Shown here: positions 12,768 to 25,272 of the stretch, in pieces
Numbering within the stretch: position 1 is the first letter of the stretch
How the letters are laid out: each line of letters begins with the position of its first letter
From: Halichondria panicea
Lineage: Eukaryota; Porifera; Demospongiae; Suberitida; Halichondriidae
Reading direction: 5' to 3'
Length of the DNA: 64,000 nt
NCBI RefSeq assembly: GCF_963675165.1
Contig: NC_087386.1
Location: 298,931-362,930, forward strand
Notes under the pieces: model-generated
Database searches by the model: none
Told to the model about the DNA's origin: nothing
What the model saw: the letters and a program-made list of their open reading frames with translations, nothing else
Made by a program: the position numbers and the translations under genes

Positions 12768-15498
12768 CTAGCTAGTGGGTTCAAGTTCTGTCTTGGTTGC
12801 TATCATGAGCAGTTCTTCTTTGTCTAGTGTGAAATGACTCTTCTTCCACTGTGCCTTGAGCAGCCTCAATAGCAACCCCATCTCAGAGCCTGTCTTGAAT
12901 CCTGCCATCTTCAAATCATAGCCGTTCACTGGCATCTTTGGTACCTTCCATTTTTCCACCTCCTCGGCCAAAGCACGTCTGTCACAGTAATATAGCAGCT
13001 CCACTACAGAACGAGCAGGTGCTCCATCAACTATTAGATCTTGGTACGTCTTGAGAGATGTGTCCGCTTTGGATGCCTCCCTTCGATGCTGTACAATGAA
13101 TGCCCCCAGGCGTTTCTCATCGTTGCTTAGTTTCCATGCATGGGAGAGGTCGTATGATTCGTCCACAGTGTGTACTATACTCATTAGAAGGGACTCTGGT
13201 TGTAGTGTGTGTCCATGACCTTTCATGACCTTCCAGGCTCGCTCCAACTCAGCCACATTGCCGTTAGTGGGCAGTCCTGAGGGAAAGGGCATTGTAATTA
13301 TGAGTAAACTTTCTGAATACATACATGTACGTATATATACATGTACTAAATGCGGCCTCAACAAGAGTTATAGGTAGTCAAAGATATCTCTTAAAACAAG
13401 CTAATTTCGGAGAAAACACAAAAGGCTATATATAGCCCATGCTCTTTCGTTAAAAATAGATTTGGACCTTAACAAATATTTGGTTTAAACACACCGTCTT
13501 GTAGCTCTACCAAGCTTGTCATTAAGCATTACTTACCTATGCAGTCAGCCACACCAAGTTTGTACATGAGCTGTATGAGGTGGGGGGCGTGGCAGCCAAC
13601 GAGGATCCTCTTGAGTTCTGACCACACCCTCTCAACAGACACGCCCTTCAGTCCTACTGCATTCTCTCGTATGGCCGTCAGAGTATCAGAGTCATGGCAA
13701 TCAACATCAGGAACTGGAGGAGGAATAATAGTGAAGCATCCATATACATGCATGATTATAGACTTTGGTGGGTGTATACATATATATTTGAGATGAAAAA
13801 ATTTGCCATTTTTGGTGATACCATGTATAGTGAAAGCACCGCGGGTGCTGATGCCTCGGTGGAGGTGCCAAAGCTACATAACATAAAACTACTAGCTAGC
13901 TTTTATACACACATTGATTATAATTATCATGATGATCTAATTTTGCTGCATTGTACATGTAATCGCAGGAAACTCAAATAGTGGGTAATAATCTACCATG
14001 ATTGTTGTTAAAAACGATCGATGCCAAAAGTTCAAGTCTAAAACTAATGGGCAAGTCAGCAGAGCCTTGCAGCTCTCTTCTCACTCTTGCAGCTACAAAT
14101 AGCTAGCGTTCTAGTGCAGAGCTAACTACTAAGTACAGTAGCAACATTCGGTGAACAAGTTTTGCTACGGACTCTTCTGAAAAGGCTGCAATGGCATTCC
14201 AAGTAAGCAAAACTAGGCATAACTCGAGAACGAAGCTTTATTTTGCAAATCCACGAATTAAAATCCAAGAAAACATGACTAGAAGCCTATAGAAACTCTT
14301 ACTTGCACTTCATTGATCCTTGTGCAGCTGTAGCAGTCTACACACACACACACAGACAGACACACAAACACACTACCGTATACCTCGCTTGCGCATGCGC
14401 ACTGAGGCATAATAATAGCCCATGGTCCAAGGCCGAAAAATGACAAATGGGGCCCCAACAAAATTTTTAACATAATTTGAAAAGTCTCTTTGTCAATCAA
14501 AAAATCCATTAAATTGGATCATCAGAACTCTGCTAAAGTGCAGCTACAGTTGGTAACCATGCAAGTACATGCATCACAGCTACAGTTGGTAACCATGCAA
14601 ATACATGCATCACAGTCAGCATTGCCCACCAATCCGGCCATAGAATCTGAAGTATCTGAGTATGCGAAGGTAGTCCTCTTGTATCCTCGCTCGAGCCTCT
14701 CCCACAAACTGTATCCTCCTCTCCTCCAAATGCCTGAGGCCATTGAAATAATCGTACAGTGTTCCATCGAGTGTGAGACCCATGGAGTTGATGGTGAGGT
14801 CACGGCGGAGGGAGTCTAATCGCCAGTCCTTGGTGAAGTCAACCACTGCATGGCGTCCGTCTGTGATTCTGTCCACTCGAAGGGTGGTCACCTGACATAA
14901 GATTAATTAGTCTATTAAATAGTGTCGTACAATTACACAAGACTACCGTAATTGATGTAATTACAGCGCCAGAAAAACATTTTTTTGTGAGACTGTACTT
15001 AAAAAATTTATATGCATAAGAGTGGCACTGTATTACACGGTAATAGACCGTGGGCTGGGGATAGTGATGAGGAAAGGGGGAGAGAGTGTGTGGGATTAGA
15101 TACTGATGCAGGCACACGTGTACCTCATAGTCGACTCCAGTCTCAGAGTGTACAGTGATGGTGCCGTGTTGTAGACCAGTGGGTATGTACCGAACACCAT
15201 TCTCCTTGAATATCTCCATCATAGCATCGGGGGTACAGTCTGTTGCTATGTCAATGTCCTTGGGAGTGTTCCCCAGCAACAGGTCTCTCACCACACCTCC
15301 TACTAGCCTGAAGCCATAGCCTCTTGAGGTGAACAAGGACCCTAGTTTAGTCAGCTCTGGAGTAAGTATGGCTTTGAATTGCGGCGAGTCTAGCTTGCCA
15401 GTGGTCATGGTGGGGACGGTGAAGCTCCTCAGGCTGTGAGTGGATCCTCTAAAGACTGTAATAGCTCTGTGAAGTGTTCTCTGGGAGCAACATTGCAT
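12768..15498 (-). CDS. TRNT1: CCA-adding tRNA nucleotidyltransferase
   Basis: Exons 15124-15498, 14630-14891, 13537-13713 and 12768-13276 (minus strand) join in phase to 440 residues, close to the human length. It adds CCA to tRNA 3' ends in mitochondria and cytosol. Class II nucleotidyltransferase motifs are clear: motif [21 protein letters not shown] with the metal-binding DxD, motif [10 protein letters not shown], and the nucleotide-recognition [16 protein letters not shown]. The C-terminal half ([37 protein letters not shown]) matches the eukaryotic enzyme. I chose the ATG at 15498; the basic, Arg/Ser-rich first 30 residues look like a mitochondrial presequence, and a second in-frame ATG (MTTGKL) could give a cytosolic form. 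The exon 2 donor (GTGGGC) is weak. Confidence 0.93.
14400..14530. repeat. Fragment of the foldback repeat family seen at 27 and 35 kb
   Basis: An intron of TRNT1 carries AGCCCATGGTCCAAGGCCGA and an AAAGTCTCTTTGTCAAT-like end. These match the centre and arm of the palindromic repeats at 26964-27267, 27317-27590 and 34886-35170. Only one arm is recognisable here. Confidence 0.6.
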
Positions 15499-15776
15499 AT
15501 TCACTGGAATAGCAGTCTAAATTAACGAAAAACAGAGTTGAAGCATGGAAAAACAATATTGAAAAGAATAAAGCCACAGGGAAGGTCAGGAGGTGTGTCA
15601 GTCTCTAGGATCTAGGAGAGAGATTTGTATGGAGGAAAGAAACATTAACAATAGGCAGAGGTAAGTCAAGGTTATAATAAGAATTAACTGAATGTAGTAT
15701 ATCTATGTAAACTGAGTATTTCTATCACATGCAGCTAAACTTTTAAACAAGTCCACACGATTGATTGGCTAGAGCA
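15499..15776. promoter_or_regulatory. Shared upstream region of TRNT1 (-) and GM130 (+)
   Basis: The two start codons are 278 bp apart and point away from each other, so both promoters must lie here or overlap. No TATA box in a convincing position was seen. Assignment is by position only. Confidence 0.6.
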
Positions 15777-18700
15777 ATGTCATCCTCGGCTCAAGGTCTC
15801 AGAGAACTGACCAATGAGATATCCAGCCTCCTCTCAGAGGGGGGGATTAGATTAGCCCCTCAGCATAATGGCAGGGACTCTCCTCCGTCGTTTGGTTACC
15901 ATAGCTACAACATCCCTACTCTTGTCCCACCATCAGACACCAAACACGCTACAAGTAGTCCACTACTATCAACCAGTGGAGTATCGCTGAGTCAGCACAA
16001 CTCACTACCGTCTACCTCATCTGGGACAAGTCTGTCCATAGATACAGCCAAAGAAAACAGTTTTACAGTGAATCCTAACGAACAAGGGCAGGGGCAATCT
16101 CCACTAACTAACGAGCAGGGGCTGGGGCAATCTCCCCTGAATAACGAGCAGGGGCTGGGGCAATCTCCCCTCATTGCTAGACCATTGTTTGCAGTGAATG
16201 GTGGTAGTCCACTTTCCTCACGCAGTCAGAGTCGGTCCAGCCTCCTTCAGTTGCCAGGGGATACGGTTAGTGACGAAACTAGGGCACAGATAAAGGTAAG
16301 GTAGTGAGCTAACAATTAACTGTTTATCCAGTATATTTTGAGGGTATAAAATTTTGCAGAAAGACAGTTAGAAATGTTTTCGCGAATTTAAATTTTCGTG
16401 AAACGGCAGCCAGTGTGTGTGTGTTGTTAATAGTTTGAGTGTTGAAATTGTTAACTTTTCCGATGGTTGTCAGGCATTTTTGTAGCTACTAAGGTACTGT
16501 ATGATTGTGTGTGGTTACCATGGATACCCATTCTCCATAGGCTCACGCTCAGACGATAGACATACTAGTAGATGAGAAGGCCACACTACAAGCGAAAATA
16601 TGTCTGCTAACAAAACAGCTCTCAACCAAATCTAGTAAGAGCTAGCTATTATACCTCACCAACTGTTGCCCTCATACTGGGTTAATACACAGGTGAATGC
16701 TCCGATTTCCAACTCCAATTAAGGGAATCACGCGGGAAAATCGAAGAGATGCGGAGAGAGCGTACAGTGTTGACGGAGGAGTTCTCACGATCATCCAAAG
16801 CTCTGGCCCAGTCTCGTATTGATGTCAGTGAAGCCAGAGATGGTCTAGCAAGAATAAGGGGACTCTTAGAGGACCAGCAACAGGAGAACACAGAGTTGGT
16901 TGCCAGGGTTACTACACAGTCCACTGAGTTGGTGGCCCTGCGAGATACTGCCACTGAGATGAGGAGCAAGCTCAACATGTCAGAACTGCTTCAACAACAG
17001 GTGCAGTGTGTGTGTGTGTGTGTGTACTGGGTTATGGCTTCACTAATAGAGCAACCCTTTGTCAATGAAGCTGTGGTTGCTCCACATCAGTTACTGACAG
17101 CAGTGCACTTGCAACAGAGAATTGCCAAACAGTAAAACCACAATTAGATGTTCTTAGCCTTAAACTTGCTTTGGGCAAGTAGCTAGTGGCTTGATTTGCT
17201 CTCTCTTGAAACAATGCGCTGTGTCTAACTAAAATGGACTGTATTTGTATCTCCAGCTATCTGGGGGTTCCCCTGCTAGTGCCACACCCCCTCAAGCAGA
17301 TCTCTCCTCTCGACTTGCGGAACTAGAAGGGGAGACAGAGCGTCTCCATGGTGATGTACGACAGCTAAAGTTGGAACGAGACCAGTCATACTCTGACCTC
17401 AGTGCTCTCAGAGAGTCACTAGTGGAACAGCACGAGACACAAGTCAAGAAGGTACGGTTGCTATGCATTGATAGCCTGTAGTTCCTTATCCCTGGAGTGT
17501 GTTATGTGCACAAGATGATTATGACAAACCCTCTGTAGATGGCTGAGGTCAAGGGTCAACTGGTGGAGAAGGAAGTTGCTATGGAGACGATGAAGGAGCA
17601 GCTAGTAGCTCTACAGGTTGTAAATGGTGAGTTGAACACTATAGAGATGAACACAGTGTGTTTAGTTGCCACTTCTGCTTGGAGGCTTTTGGAGTTAACA
17701 ATTTGTACTGCAATAAAGTCATAATTATAGTAATAGCTACATGCTTATAATATCTACTCATGAACGCATACAAAATTCTACAATTCTAGTTCTCATCGAG
17801 TGTTTAGTAGAGCAGAGCTCCTAGTAACAGAGCAGCCGCTGTAACCACACCCCCTAGAGTCCCGTGCAATCCTCTGCCTCCATTGTAGAACTCCTATAGG
17901 AACAAGTACATGTGTGTATGTGTGTGTGTGTGGGGGCGTTTGTGGGTGTGTGTGTGTATAGTATTAGGGTACTGTAACGAACCACTTGTGTATGTGTGTG
18001 TGTGTGTGTGTGTGGGTGTATAGTATTAGGGTACAGTATGACGAACCACTTGTGTCCTGTCGACAGGAACAACAGTAGTGCCTGTGAACTGGAGGTTGTA
18101 GAAGTTGCTACGTTCACTCGAGCTTTCATCCGTCATAGTTATCTGTAGATACAGTGTGTCCGCTTCCGTAACCTCTCCTGTTGCCATGACAATTAGTCCG
18201 AGGCTTTTAGTTTTGTCTTTAACTAGACTAACACTTTGTGAGGTTGACCCTCCACTCAAGGTGTAGGTGTATCTGGAGGGGGTTTCCCCAATGTCTGAGG
18301 GGTTTCCCCTGGCTATAACGTCCACTCTAAAGGTAGAGTTGTCTCCAACATTGGTCAGTGTTAGACCCAGTGTCACACTCTCTCCCGTACGGAGAACTTG
18401 GTACGGGGATTGGCCAACGGCTGGAATGGAATGGAAAATGATTTTAGTTTTAATTAACTGTCATGTTGCTAAGCAAAGATGTCGTTGTGGTTATATACAT
18501 GTACATGTACATGTAACTACAAGATACTGTAACAGTCTACATCTTTGTGGTCTAAGCCTTGCATGTACAGTAGTGTTACCGTTAGACTCACGTGATCTCA
18601 CAAGTACATCTGACACATCCACACCCACTGAGCTGACTCTAGTGAAGGCCTGGCCTCCTGGTCGCATGCCCACCACACCTACTTTGAAGGGGGTGGGGGG

Positions 18701-21700
18701 AACGGGGACAATAGCGGCATACATGCCCACACCCACTGGAAATGGGCTCAGAGGAAAGAGCTGGTTGCCCTCTTTGTTGAGTATACTAGCTGAGGTTAGA
18801 CTGGCTCCCTGGTCCATACTCAGCAGTAGAGTGAGGACCTCTCCTATAACATACAGCGTGCTAGTTAGTGCATTAGAGGTCATGTTGTGTGATAGCTGGA
18901 GCAGTTTCTATTATCATGAACAAGGAATGCCTCGAGGCGTAGGATAGTCAGTCAGTTATGGGATTTCAGAGTCTATAATAATTATATTATCAATACATGT
19001 ATGTACACTGTACCTTGCAACACTTTTTGTTTCACTTGTCCCGCTATTTGGTAGAGTGTGCTGGTGACTGATTGGTCGCTGTCTCCTGTGACGAATGCTC
19101 GGTAGTTAGAGGTGGCATTAAAGACCAGCTGCCATGTCCCGTATTGGTTAGGGTTGTCAACGGCAACCGTGTACACAATCAGTGTAGAGGTGGAGGTCAA
19201 TAGTTGTGTAGTGAAATTATCAGTACCTGTAGTGTGTGGGTGTGTGTGTGGGTGTGTGTGTGTGTGGGTGTGTGTGTGTGGGTGTGTGTGTGTGGTGTGC
19301 ATTACTGTACATACACACTAAATGCTAAAGTAGATTGCCATATTGTACAAACCTTGAGGTGATGTCAGACTCCCCAGCGCTAGTCCCTCACCACTGACAA
19401 CTATCTGGAACTCTGTGATTGAGCTATCCACGGTAATATTCATAGTACCATAGAAAGAAGACCCAGATCTAGTAAGAATAGTAGCCGTAGTGTCTAGCTT
19501 GATGGAGGACACCACAATAGGAGCGATGTTTGACAGGTCCTCTGGGGGTAGGCTGTGAAATTGCCCCCCTGACAGGAAACTTAATAGCCCGTATGGTTGG
19601 CCCTCCACAAATCTCTTGCGCCTCCGTGAGCTACAGCCTGTGGTTGAGAATGAGTTGATTGTGAGTCCTTTCTCTTGTACAATGGTTACAGCTTCTGATA
19701 GACGCAGATAATCACTCGGTTGAGCATCAGTGAACACGTTGACAACGCCCCCCTCTGTGCTGTATTTAGCTGCCTCTATGATGGCTCCTAAACCTGGCTC
19801 CCGGCAATCGTCAGCACCACCCCCTGATGCTGTTAACGCTTGAATGTAGTCTAAGAATTCTGTAGCATTTTGTGTCACTCGTACTGTGCCTGGATCTGGA
19901 ATAGAAAATAGCTGATGTTAGCACATTTTTATTAATGATCACAGATTAGTCTCATTAATTATGTAATGTGCTTATATAGTAATATTATTATAGCACCGGA
20001 TAGCGGGTCATTTTTGTATAAACTACCAAATTAATAAATATATGTTCAGGGAATGGTAACCATGGTGACGTAGGACCTATTCATATGATGTTCTACAATA
20101 CGAAAAATACGAAAATTTCCACCATACAAGAATAACCCGCTATACGGCATATTCCCTAGGCCTACTATTGTAGAGCTTACTTGGGTCATTCAAGAGCGCC
20201 AGTATATAGTCGATGATGACCCCTCCGCTGATGCTGGTGCTGTAACTGCTTAGTTGTGCTTGTATCACTGGTATCACTGTCTGTATCCATGGTAACTCGT
20301 CACTCATGCTAGCAGTAGTGTCCACCACGAAAGCCACTGAAGTGTGCAATATCTCAATATCCAAAAATTGTCTAAATACTTCATCTCCAACTGTTTCCCT
20401 AATATCTTCCAGAAAGTTAACGGTAGCTTGCATGGCCACGTTGGCTGCCTCCTCGTGCAGTGTGTAGTGGTTAGCTAGTCTGTTTTGGTTGCTATCTTTG
20501 TTAATGCCACCCTCTGGTGTTAGTGTGCTGGAGAAGTCACCTAAGCCTCCGTGGCTACACTTACCCTCAGGCTTGCTGAACCCCGTGTACCCTGTCGTTA
20601 GGACCATATCATTTTGTATATCACTCAATATGTTGTCGTTACAGTTGTACTCGTAATCGAACGCAATGAATCTGCTAATGAATACCAACAGAGATGGATC
20701 CACAGTGGCACCACGCTGACAGCTTCTGCAGGTAGGGACACTAGGGCTGGCAATCTTTGTGAGTGTTGTACCAGGCATTCCGAGTACGCCCCACGGCTGT
20801 GTGTTCCCGAGCTCCACCCAGTCAGAGTGGCTGTAGAAGTCTTGCAGAGTGTGCAGAGCCCTACCCACTTCACGACGTGCCTCCTCATACAGCCGCCCTC
20901 GAATGTGGCTCACTACAACTTCCCTCTTCTCCAGTAGGCGATTGTGGCCCTCGAGGATCTGTTCGTTGTCAAAATGTGTTCCAGCTATCCCTACCTCTGC
21001 TGTATCCATGTCCGCATTGCTCTCCATAACAGTAGCCATAGCTCTGGTAAATTGTCGGTACATTAATCTGCATTGAGACTGGGTGCAGGTAGTAGTGCCT
21101 TGGTAATATGCTGCAAACAGGGACTCTGCTGTAGGATTGTCCAGGTTGAGTATAGCAGAGGTGCTGTCACCACCATTGTTTGGATTGTTTAGCAAGAAGC
21201 TTCTGAGGACACGTACACTGGCATCTTGTGTGATGGTGTGATGGTCTTGTGATCCTACAGTGAAGCCAGCAATGGAGGCAATCAAGTTTGGATTGAAACC
21301 GTACGAGATGGCAGCCCCAGACAAGAACAGGAGGACTGACACAATCTGGACCATCTCTTGACTTGACTTGTTTCAACCAGTGACTCTGGTAGCTGCTCCT
21401 GTTGTTATAGTTGATGGAGTGCAGTGACTCTGGTAGCTGCTTCCTGTTATAGTTGATGGAGTGTAGTCAGTATCACTCCCACAGATGCAACTATTAGAGG
21501 GTGTGTATGGTATGGCATGTAGGTGATTCATTGATAGTTTAGACAAGTGTAATTGGTAATTTAATCACTAAAATTATTCATAGCATTGTTTGTCGTTGTA
21601 GAGTCTGTCAAGAATCAGGTCGCTACTGAGCATGCCCAGAGTGTGGACTCTAGCCGGGTTGCCATGGAGATGGTACAGGAGGAAAAGGAAAAGCTCCAGG

Positions 21701-24700
21701 CTCTAGTGAAGGACCTCTCTCAAAGCAATACGGAGCTAACGAGGTACAATATTGTCCAGTGTACATGTGTCTACACAGTGGTAGTAGTCGTGCAGTGTAC
21801 ATGTGTCTACACAGTGGTAGTAGTCGTGCAGTGTACATGTGTCTATATAATAGTTAGACACTGTTTAGGAAGTTTCTACATGATTTAGAAGCCCAAAGGG
21901 CTGGTTGTAGTATCCCGAACGTAGTGAGGGTTCTACTAGCCCTGAGGACTTCTAAATCATGTGGAAACTTCTTAAACAGTGTCTAAGCATTTTAGATCAT
22001 AGCAACCATGAGTATTTAGCCAATCAGATTTGAATGTTCTTATCTAATCTTTGCTACATGATTTTCTAAGTGAAGTACATGATTTTCTATTGAAGTACAT
22101 GATTTTCCATTGAAGTACAATAGAACCTCGATTATCCGGCCCTCGATTATCCGGAACCTCGATTATCCGGCTTGGCAGTTTTCTTTTTAATCAGATTACA
22201 TAATTCAGAAAATGGGCGTGTCCCTAAAATGCGCATGCGCGTTGCAGCTGTTACCATGGAGACATGCCTGCTTTTCTTTTGCGCATGCGCAGACAACATG
22301 TGGCACTGCTGTTCATCAATAAAGTGGGTGGATCAAGGCGTGGTTTATCTATTCGATTATCCGGCATATTCACTTATCCGGCCTGCTTCTGGAACCAAGG
22401 TGTCCGGATAATCGAGGTTCTACTGTACATGATTTTCTAAATTGGATAGAACATTTCCTCTAACCAATCAGATTGCAGTATTTATGACAAACATGATCTA
22501 AACAGTGGTAGTAGTCGTGCAGTGTACATGTGTCTACACAGTGGTAGTAGTCGTGCAGTGGTAGTCGTGCAATTGCTTGTACAGAACAACGGTGCACACA
22601 TGTAAAGTGAATGCTTTTCCAGAATCAGGTGTTTTCGGAGCTAACTTTGATGGTTCATTACTTGTGTTGAGAACGTCGTTAAAATATTCATTTAGTAGTG
22701 CTAAAATTATTTATGGTGTGCTTAGATCAGTAATTTTTTTCGACCCCAAATTGTGTTTGAGATCAAAGTGTGTACATGTACATGTGCCCTTCACCCCACA
22801 GCTTGAGTCGTGAGCAGGAAGGTCGTATCACTGAGCTAGAGGTGCAGCTGTCTCGAGGGAGAGAGCAGTCAGTGGACCAGCAGTCACTCCTCACCACCAT
22901 AGCACAGGACAGGGAGGCAGTCTCCAGGTGAGCTCTGTGTGAGGTGTGGATGTGGGCGGGTGTGTGTGTGTGTGTGTGTGTGTCTATGGCGAAGTTTTAT
23001 CAACAGGGGTATGCACAGTTTTCAAATGGTGGCTAAAACATGCAAATTGCTATAGCCTAACACATGTATGGTAAACTAGGTCTAAGAGGTTACTTATTTT
23101 TGTCAAGAGGTGGTTAGTACAGACTAACATTGACCAGTGTGGGCACATCCCTGATCATGCAATAATCCTCCTCCTCTCAGAGCCATGTCACAGAACAAGG
23201 AGCTCAAGGCGCAGATGGTTGAGCTACAGGACGCATTTGTTCGGCTGAGTCAGCAGAATATGGAATTGGCCAGTGATCTAGAAACTGAGCGACTGAGAGT
23301 GGCTCATCTGAAGACACACCCACTAGCAGAGCCAAAGGGAAAACCCCTGATTACAGAGGGGGAAGAAAGATCTGATGAGGTGTGTCGTTTTGAAGCTACT
23401 GTGTTTGATTATTCTAAATGTACTTTTATTGTTGTAGGTTTTGTTATTGGAGAAAACTGGCCTGCAAAATCAGCTTGTCCAGTTACAGACTGAGCATACA
23501 AACCTGACTGACCAGTTCAACCGGCTACAGACGGATCATTCAACCCTTTCCAACCAGCTGGTCGAGTTACAAGCTAGCCACACCCACTTATCTGAGCAGC
23601 ACGAGACGACTCTACAACAGCTCGTCACTAAAGAGGAGAGAGAATCAACAGGTGAGACCATGGTCCCTTTCGTTAACCAAATACCAAACTTTTACTGTTT
23701 TCATGGGTTGTATTAGCAATCCTCGGTAAGCTGTCAATCTGTAAAAGTTTGTTTAGAGGCCATTCCACTTGCCGTAGAAATGTTCATGCTATACGGTACA
23801 CTTCATTAATTGGTTTTGGCAAATTTTGGTCCAGTGAAGTATAGTAACTTAATCATGTCCTGTGATAGAGCTTATACTCAAAAATGAAGTTATGACCTCA
23901 GATTATTTATTCCCTTTTACTTCAGATTTCTCCGAGCGTGAGTCTACAGACATTCACAACATGTCAGCTGATGAGCTCTCTCACTTGCAACACAACTTCA
24001 ACGCACTTCAGGCAAAGTTTGTGCATCTTGTGACAGAGAAGGCCGACCTCCTGGAGAAGCTGCAGGAGAACGAGCACCTCATAGTGAATCTATCGTATGA
24101 GACAGAGACAATAGGTGTGTGATGATTCCCTTCAATACCATACGATACGTAGGTGTGTGATAATTCCATTCCATACCGAATATGTAGGTGTGTGATTCCA
24201 TTCCACACCATACAATCGTAGGCGTGTGATGATTCCATTCCATACCATACAATACGTAGGTGTGTGATGATTCCATTCCTTACCGAATATGTAGGTGTGT
24301 GATTCCATTCCACACCATACAATATGTAGGCGTGTGATGATTCCATTCCACACCAATTACAATGTCCAAACAATTCTGTTCATAATTATAATGTGTTTAG
24401 ATAGTAGGCAAAATACACGAATGTCTGATGTCTTAATTGATTTCTACTAACCCTCCTCCCCTTTGCTGTCTCCAGGTGATTACATCACGTTGTACCAGGC
24501 TCAGAGAGATGCTCTCAAGAGCAAGTTCAGAGAAAAGGATCGTTGTATTGAGCAGCTCACTCAAGAGAAGGTGTCCATGCAAGCTAAGCTACGAGATCTT
24601 CAAGGATTGGTACGACATGTCTTATCTGATCGTAGTGCCCTGCCGTCCTCGATACCAGCCCCCACTGTGCGACCACCCCCCACATCCCCCACAACCTCCA

Positions 24701-25023
24701 CCCCCTCACGCCCACACACACACTCCACACTACCCCTTCATCTAAGACCTCAACGATCATCTGAGGGGCAACTGAACGATAGAAAATCAAACAATCTTGA
24801 GACCTTTGATGAAAGTTGTCGGACATTGGAAGCTAGTCATGTGACTGAAGACGTGAGTCACATGACATTTGGTGACAGTCAAGTAACTATTGATGGTGAC
24901 AGTCTCGTTTCCACGGCAACAACGGAACAGATACTGCATTTGTTGGATGAACTGGACTCAGACAGAGAACACAGTCTACACATACCATGTAGGATATGTA
25001 TAGGACCTATTATCAATGTTTGA
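15777..25023 (+). CDS. GOLGA2: GM130-like golgin (GOLGA2)
   Basis: Eleven exons (15777-16295, 16541-16634, 16693-17000, 17257-17451, 17539-17626, 21602-21743, 22802-22927, 23181-23379, 23438-23651, 23926-24114, 24476-25023) join in phase to 873 residues. The N-terminal 170 residues are Ser/Pro-rich with an NEQGLGQSPL repeat (three copies); the rest is long coiled coil. Diagnostic GM130-type stretches are SRAMSQNKELKAQMVELQD, LVTEKADLLEKLQEN and TIGDYITLYQAQRDALKSK. GM130 is a cis-Golgi tether that binds GRASP65 and p115. The C-terminus ends in hydrophobic residues (IINV), which could be a PDZ-type ligand for GRASP (inference). The intron 17627-21601 contains a whole antisense gene. The first ATG (15777) is used; an in-frame TTG lies 12 nt upstream. 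Confidence 0.87.
17804..21354 (-). CDS. VWA7: VWA7-like protein: Het-C-type domain plus von Willebrand A domain
   Basis: Six minus-strand exons (20181-21354, 19353-19895, 19014-19226, 18592-18843, 18050-18420, 17804-17893) join in phase to 880 residues, close to the VWA7 length. There is a signal peptide (MVQIVSVLLFLSGAAISYGF). The first 300 residues form a Het-C/phospholipase C-like alpha domain with the signature HTLQDFYSHSDWVELG. A VWA domain follows with a MIDAS-like DTTASMSDE, and then beta-rich modules. The last exon encodes a hydrophobic tail (VVTAAALLLGALLY) right before the stop, as in GPI-anchored proteins. The gene lies complete inside one GM130 intron on the opposite strand. Its function in animals is unclear. 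The donor before the last exon (GTGGTT, 18049) is non-consensus. Confidence 0.85.
17925..18060. repeat. Two-copy tandem repeat including the last VWA7 splice donor
   Basis: On the minus strand the segment ACAAGTGGTTCGT...AGTACCCTAATACTATA occurs twice (about 17948-17991 and 18022-18054), separated by GT/GGGTGT microsatellite. The upper copy holds the real exon end and donor, and the lower copy repeats it in the intron. Confidence 0.7.
19996..20147. mobile_element. TIR element of the ATAGCGGGT family
   Basis: Inverted ends CCGGATAGCGGGT (left) and ACCCGCTATACGG (right) bound 152 bp in the first intron of the VWA7-like gene. Relatives lie at about 32519-32668, 35445-35606, 39625-39750 and 53886-54067. 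Confidence 0.7.
21755..22575. repeat. 36-bp minisatellite interrupted by inserted elements
   Basis: Units containing GTACATGTGTCTACACAGTG and GTAGTAGTCGTGCA occur at about 21758-21850 and resume at 22500-22572. The gap is filled by a foldback stretch (arms TTAGACACTGTTTAGGAAGT at 21852 and its inverse near 21985) and by the pogo-like element at 22118-22425. Everything lies in a GM130 intron. Confidence 0.75.
22118..22425. mobile_element. pogo/Tigger-like MITE
   Basis: The 308 bp element has terminal inverted repeats CARTAGAACCTCGATTATCC and TA duplications at 22116-22117 and 22426-22427. The ACCTCGATTATCCGG end is the kind known from pogo/Tigger elements. The left end repeats TCGATTATCCGG three times. 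No transposase is encoded. Confidence 0.85.
24107..24350. repeat. Minisatellite copying the GM130 exon 10 splice donor
   Basis: Six or seven units of about 37 bp start exactly at the end of the exon at 24114. Each repeats TAGG[TC]GTGTGATGATTCC, so the exon end plus donor (ATAG|GTGTGT) is copied along the intron. Confidence 0.85.
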
Positions 25024-25193
25024 TGTATCTCTCAGAATTAGTTATAATTATATTTCAACCTGGCATTTTGATCAGTGTGTATAATATCAGGATAATATTA
25101 TATATACCTGAAAATAAGGTCCTCTTCAAGAAAGAGGGTGGGGCTGATTTGCACAGTACAGAAGGTGGGCGTGGCTCGTTCGTAGGAGTTCTC

Positions 25194-25224
<31 letters not shown>

Positions 25225-25272
25225 TGTGTTTAATAATGTTGTGTTTCTTAATTGTATTTACTGTGAGATGCT

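Noticed and set aside
24008-24373. Antisense frames with repeated NHTPTYSVWNGI units
   Set aside because: They arise from the GM130 intron minisatellite read on the other strand.
25000-25023. Possible splice donor (CAT|GTAGGA) before the GM130 stop, with a further exon downstream
   Set aside because: No downstream golgin-like exon is seen before the kinase gene at 25273, and the current end is plausible for the family. Kept as an alternative only.
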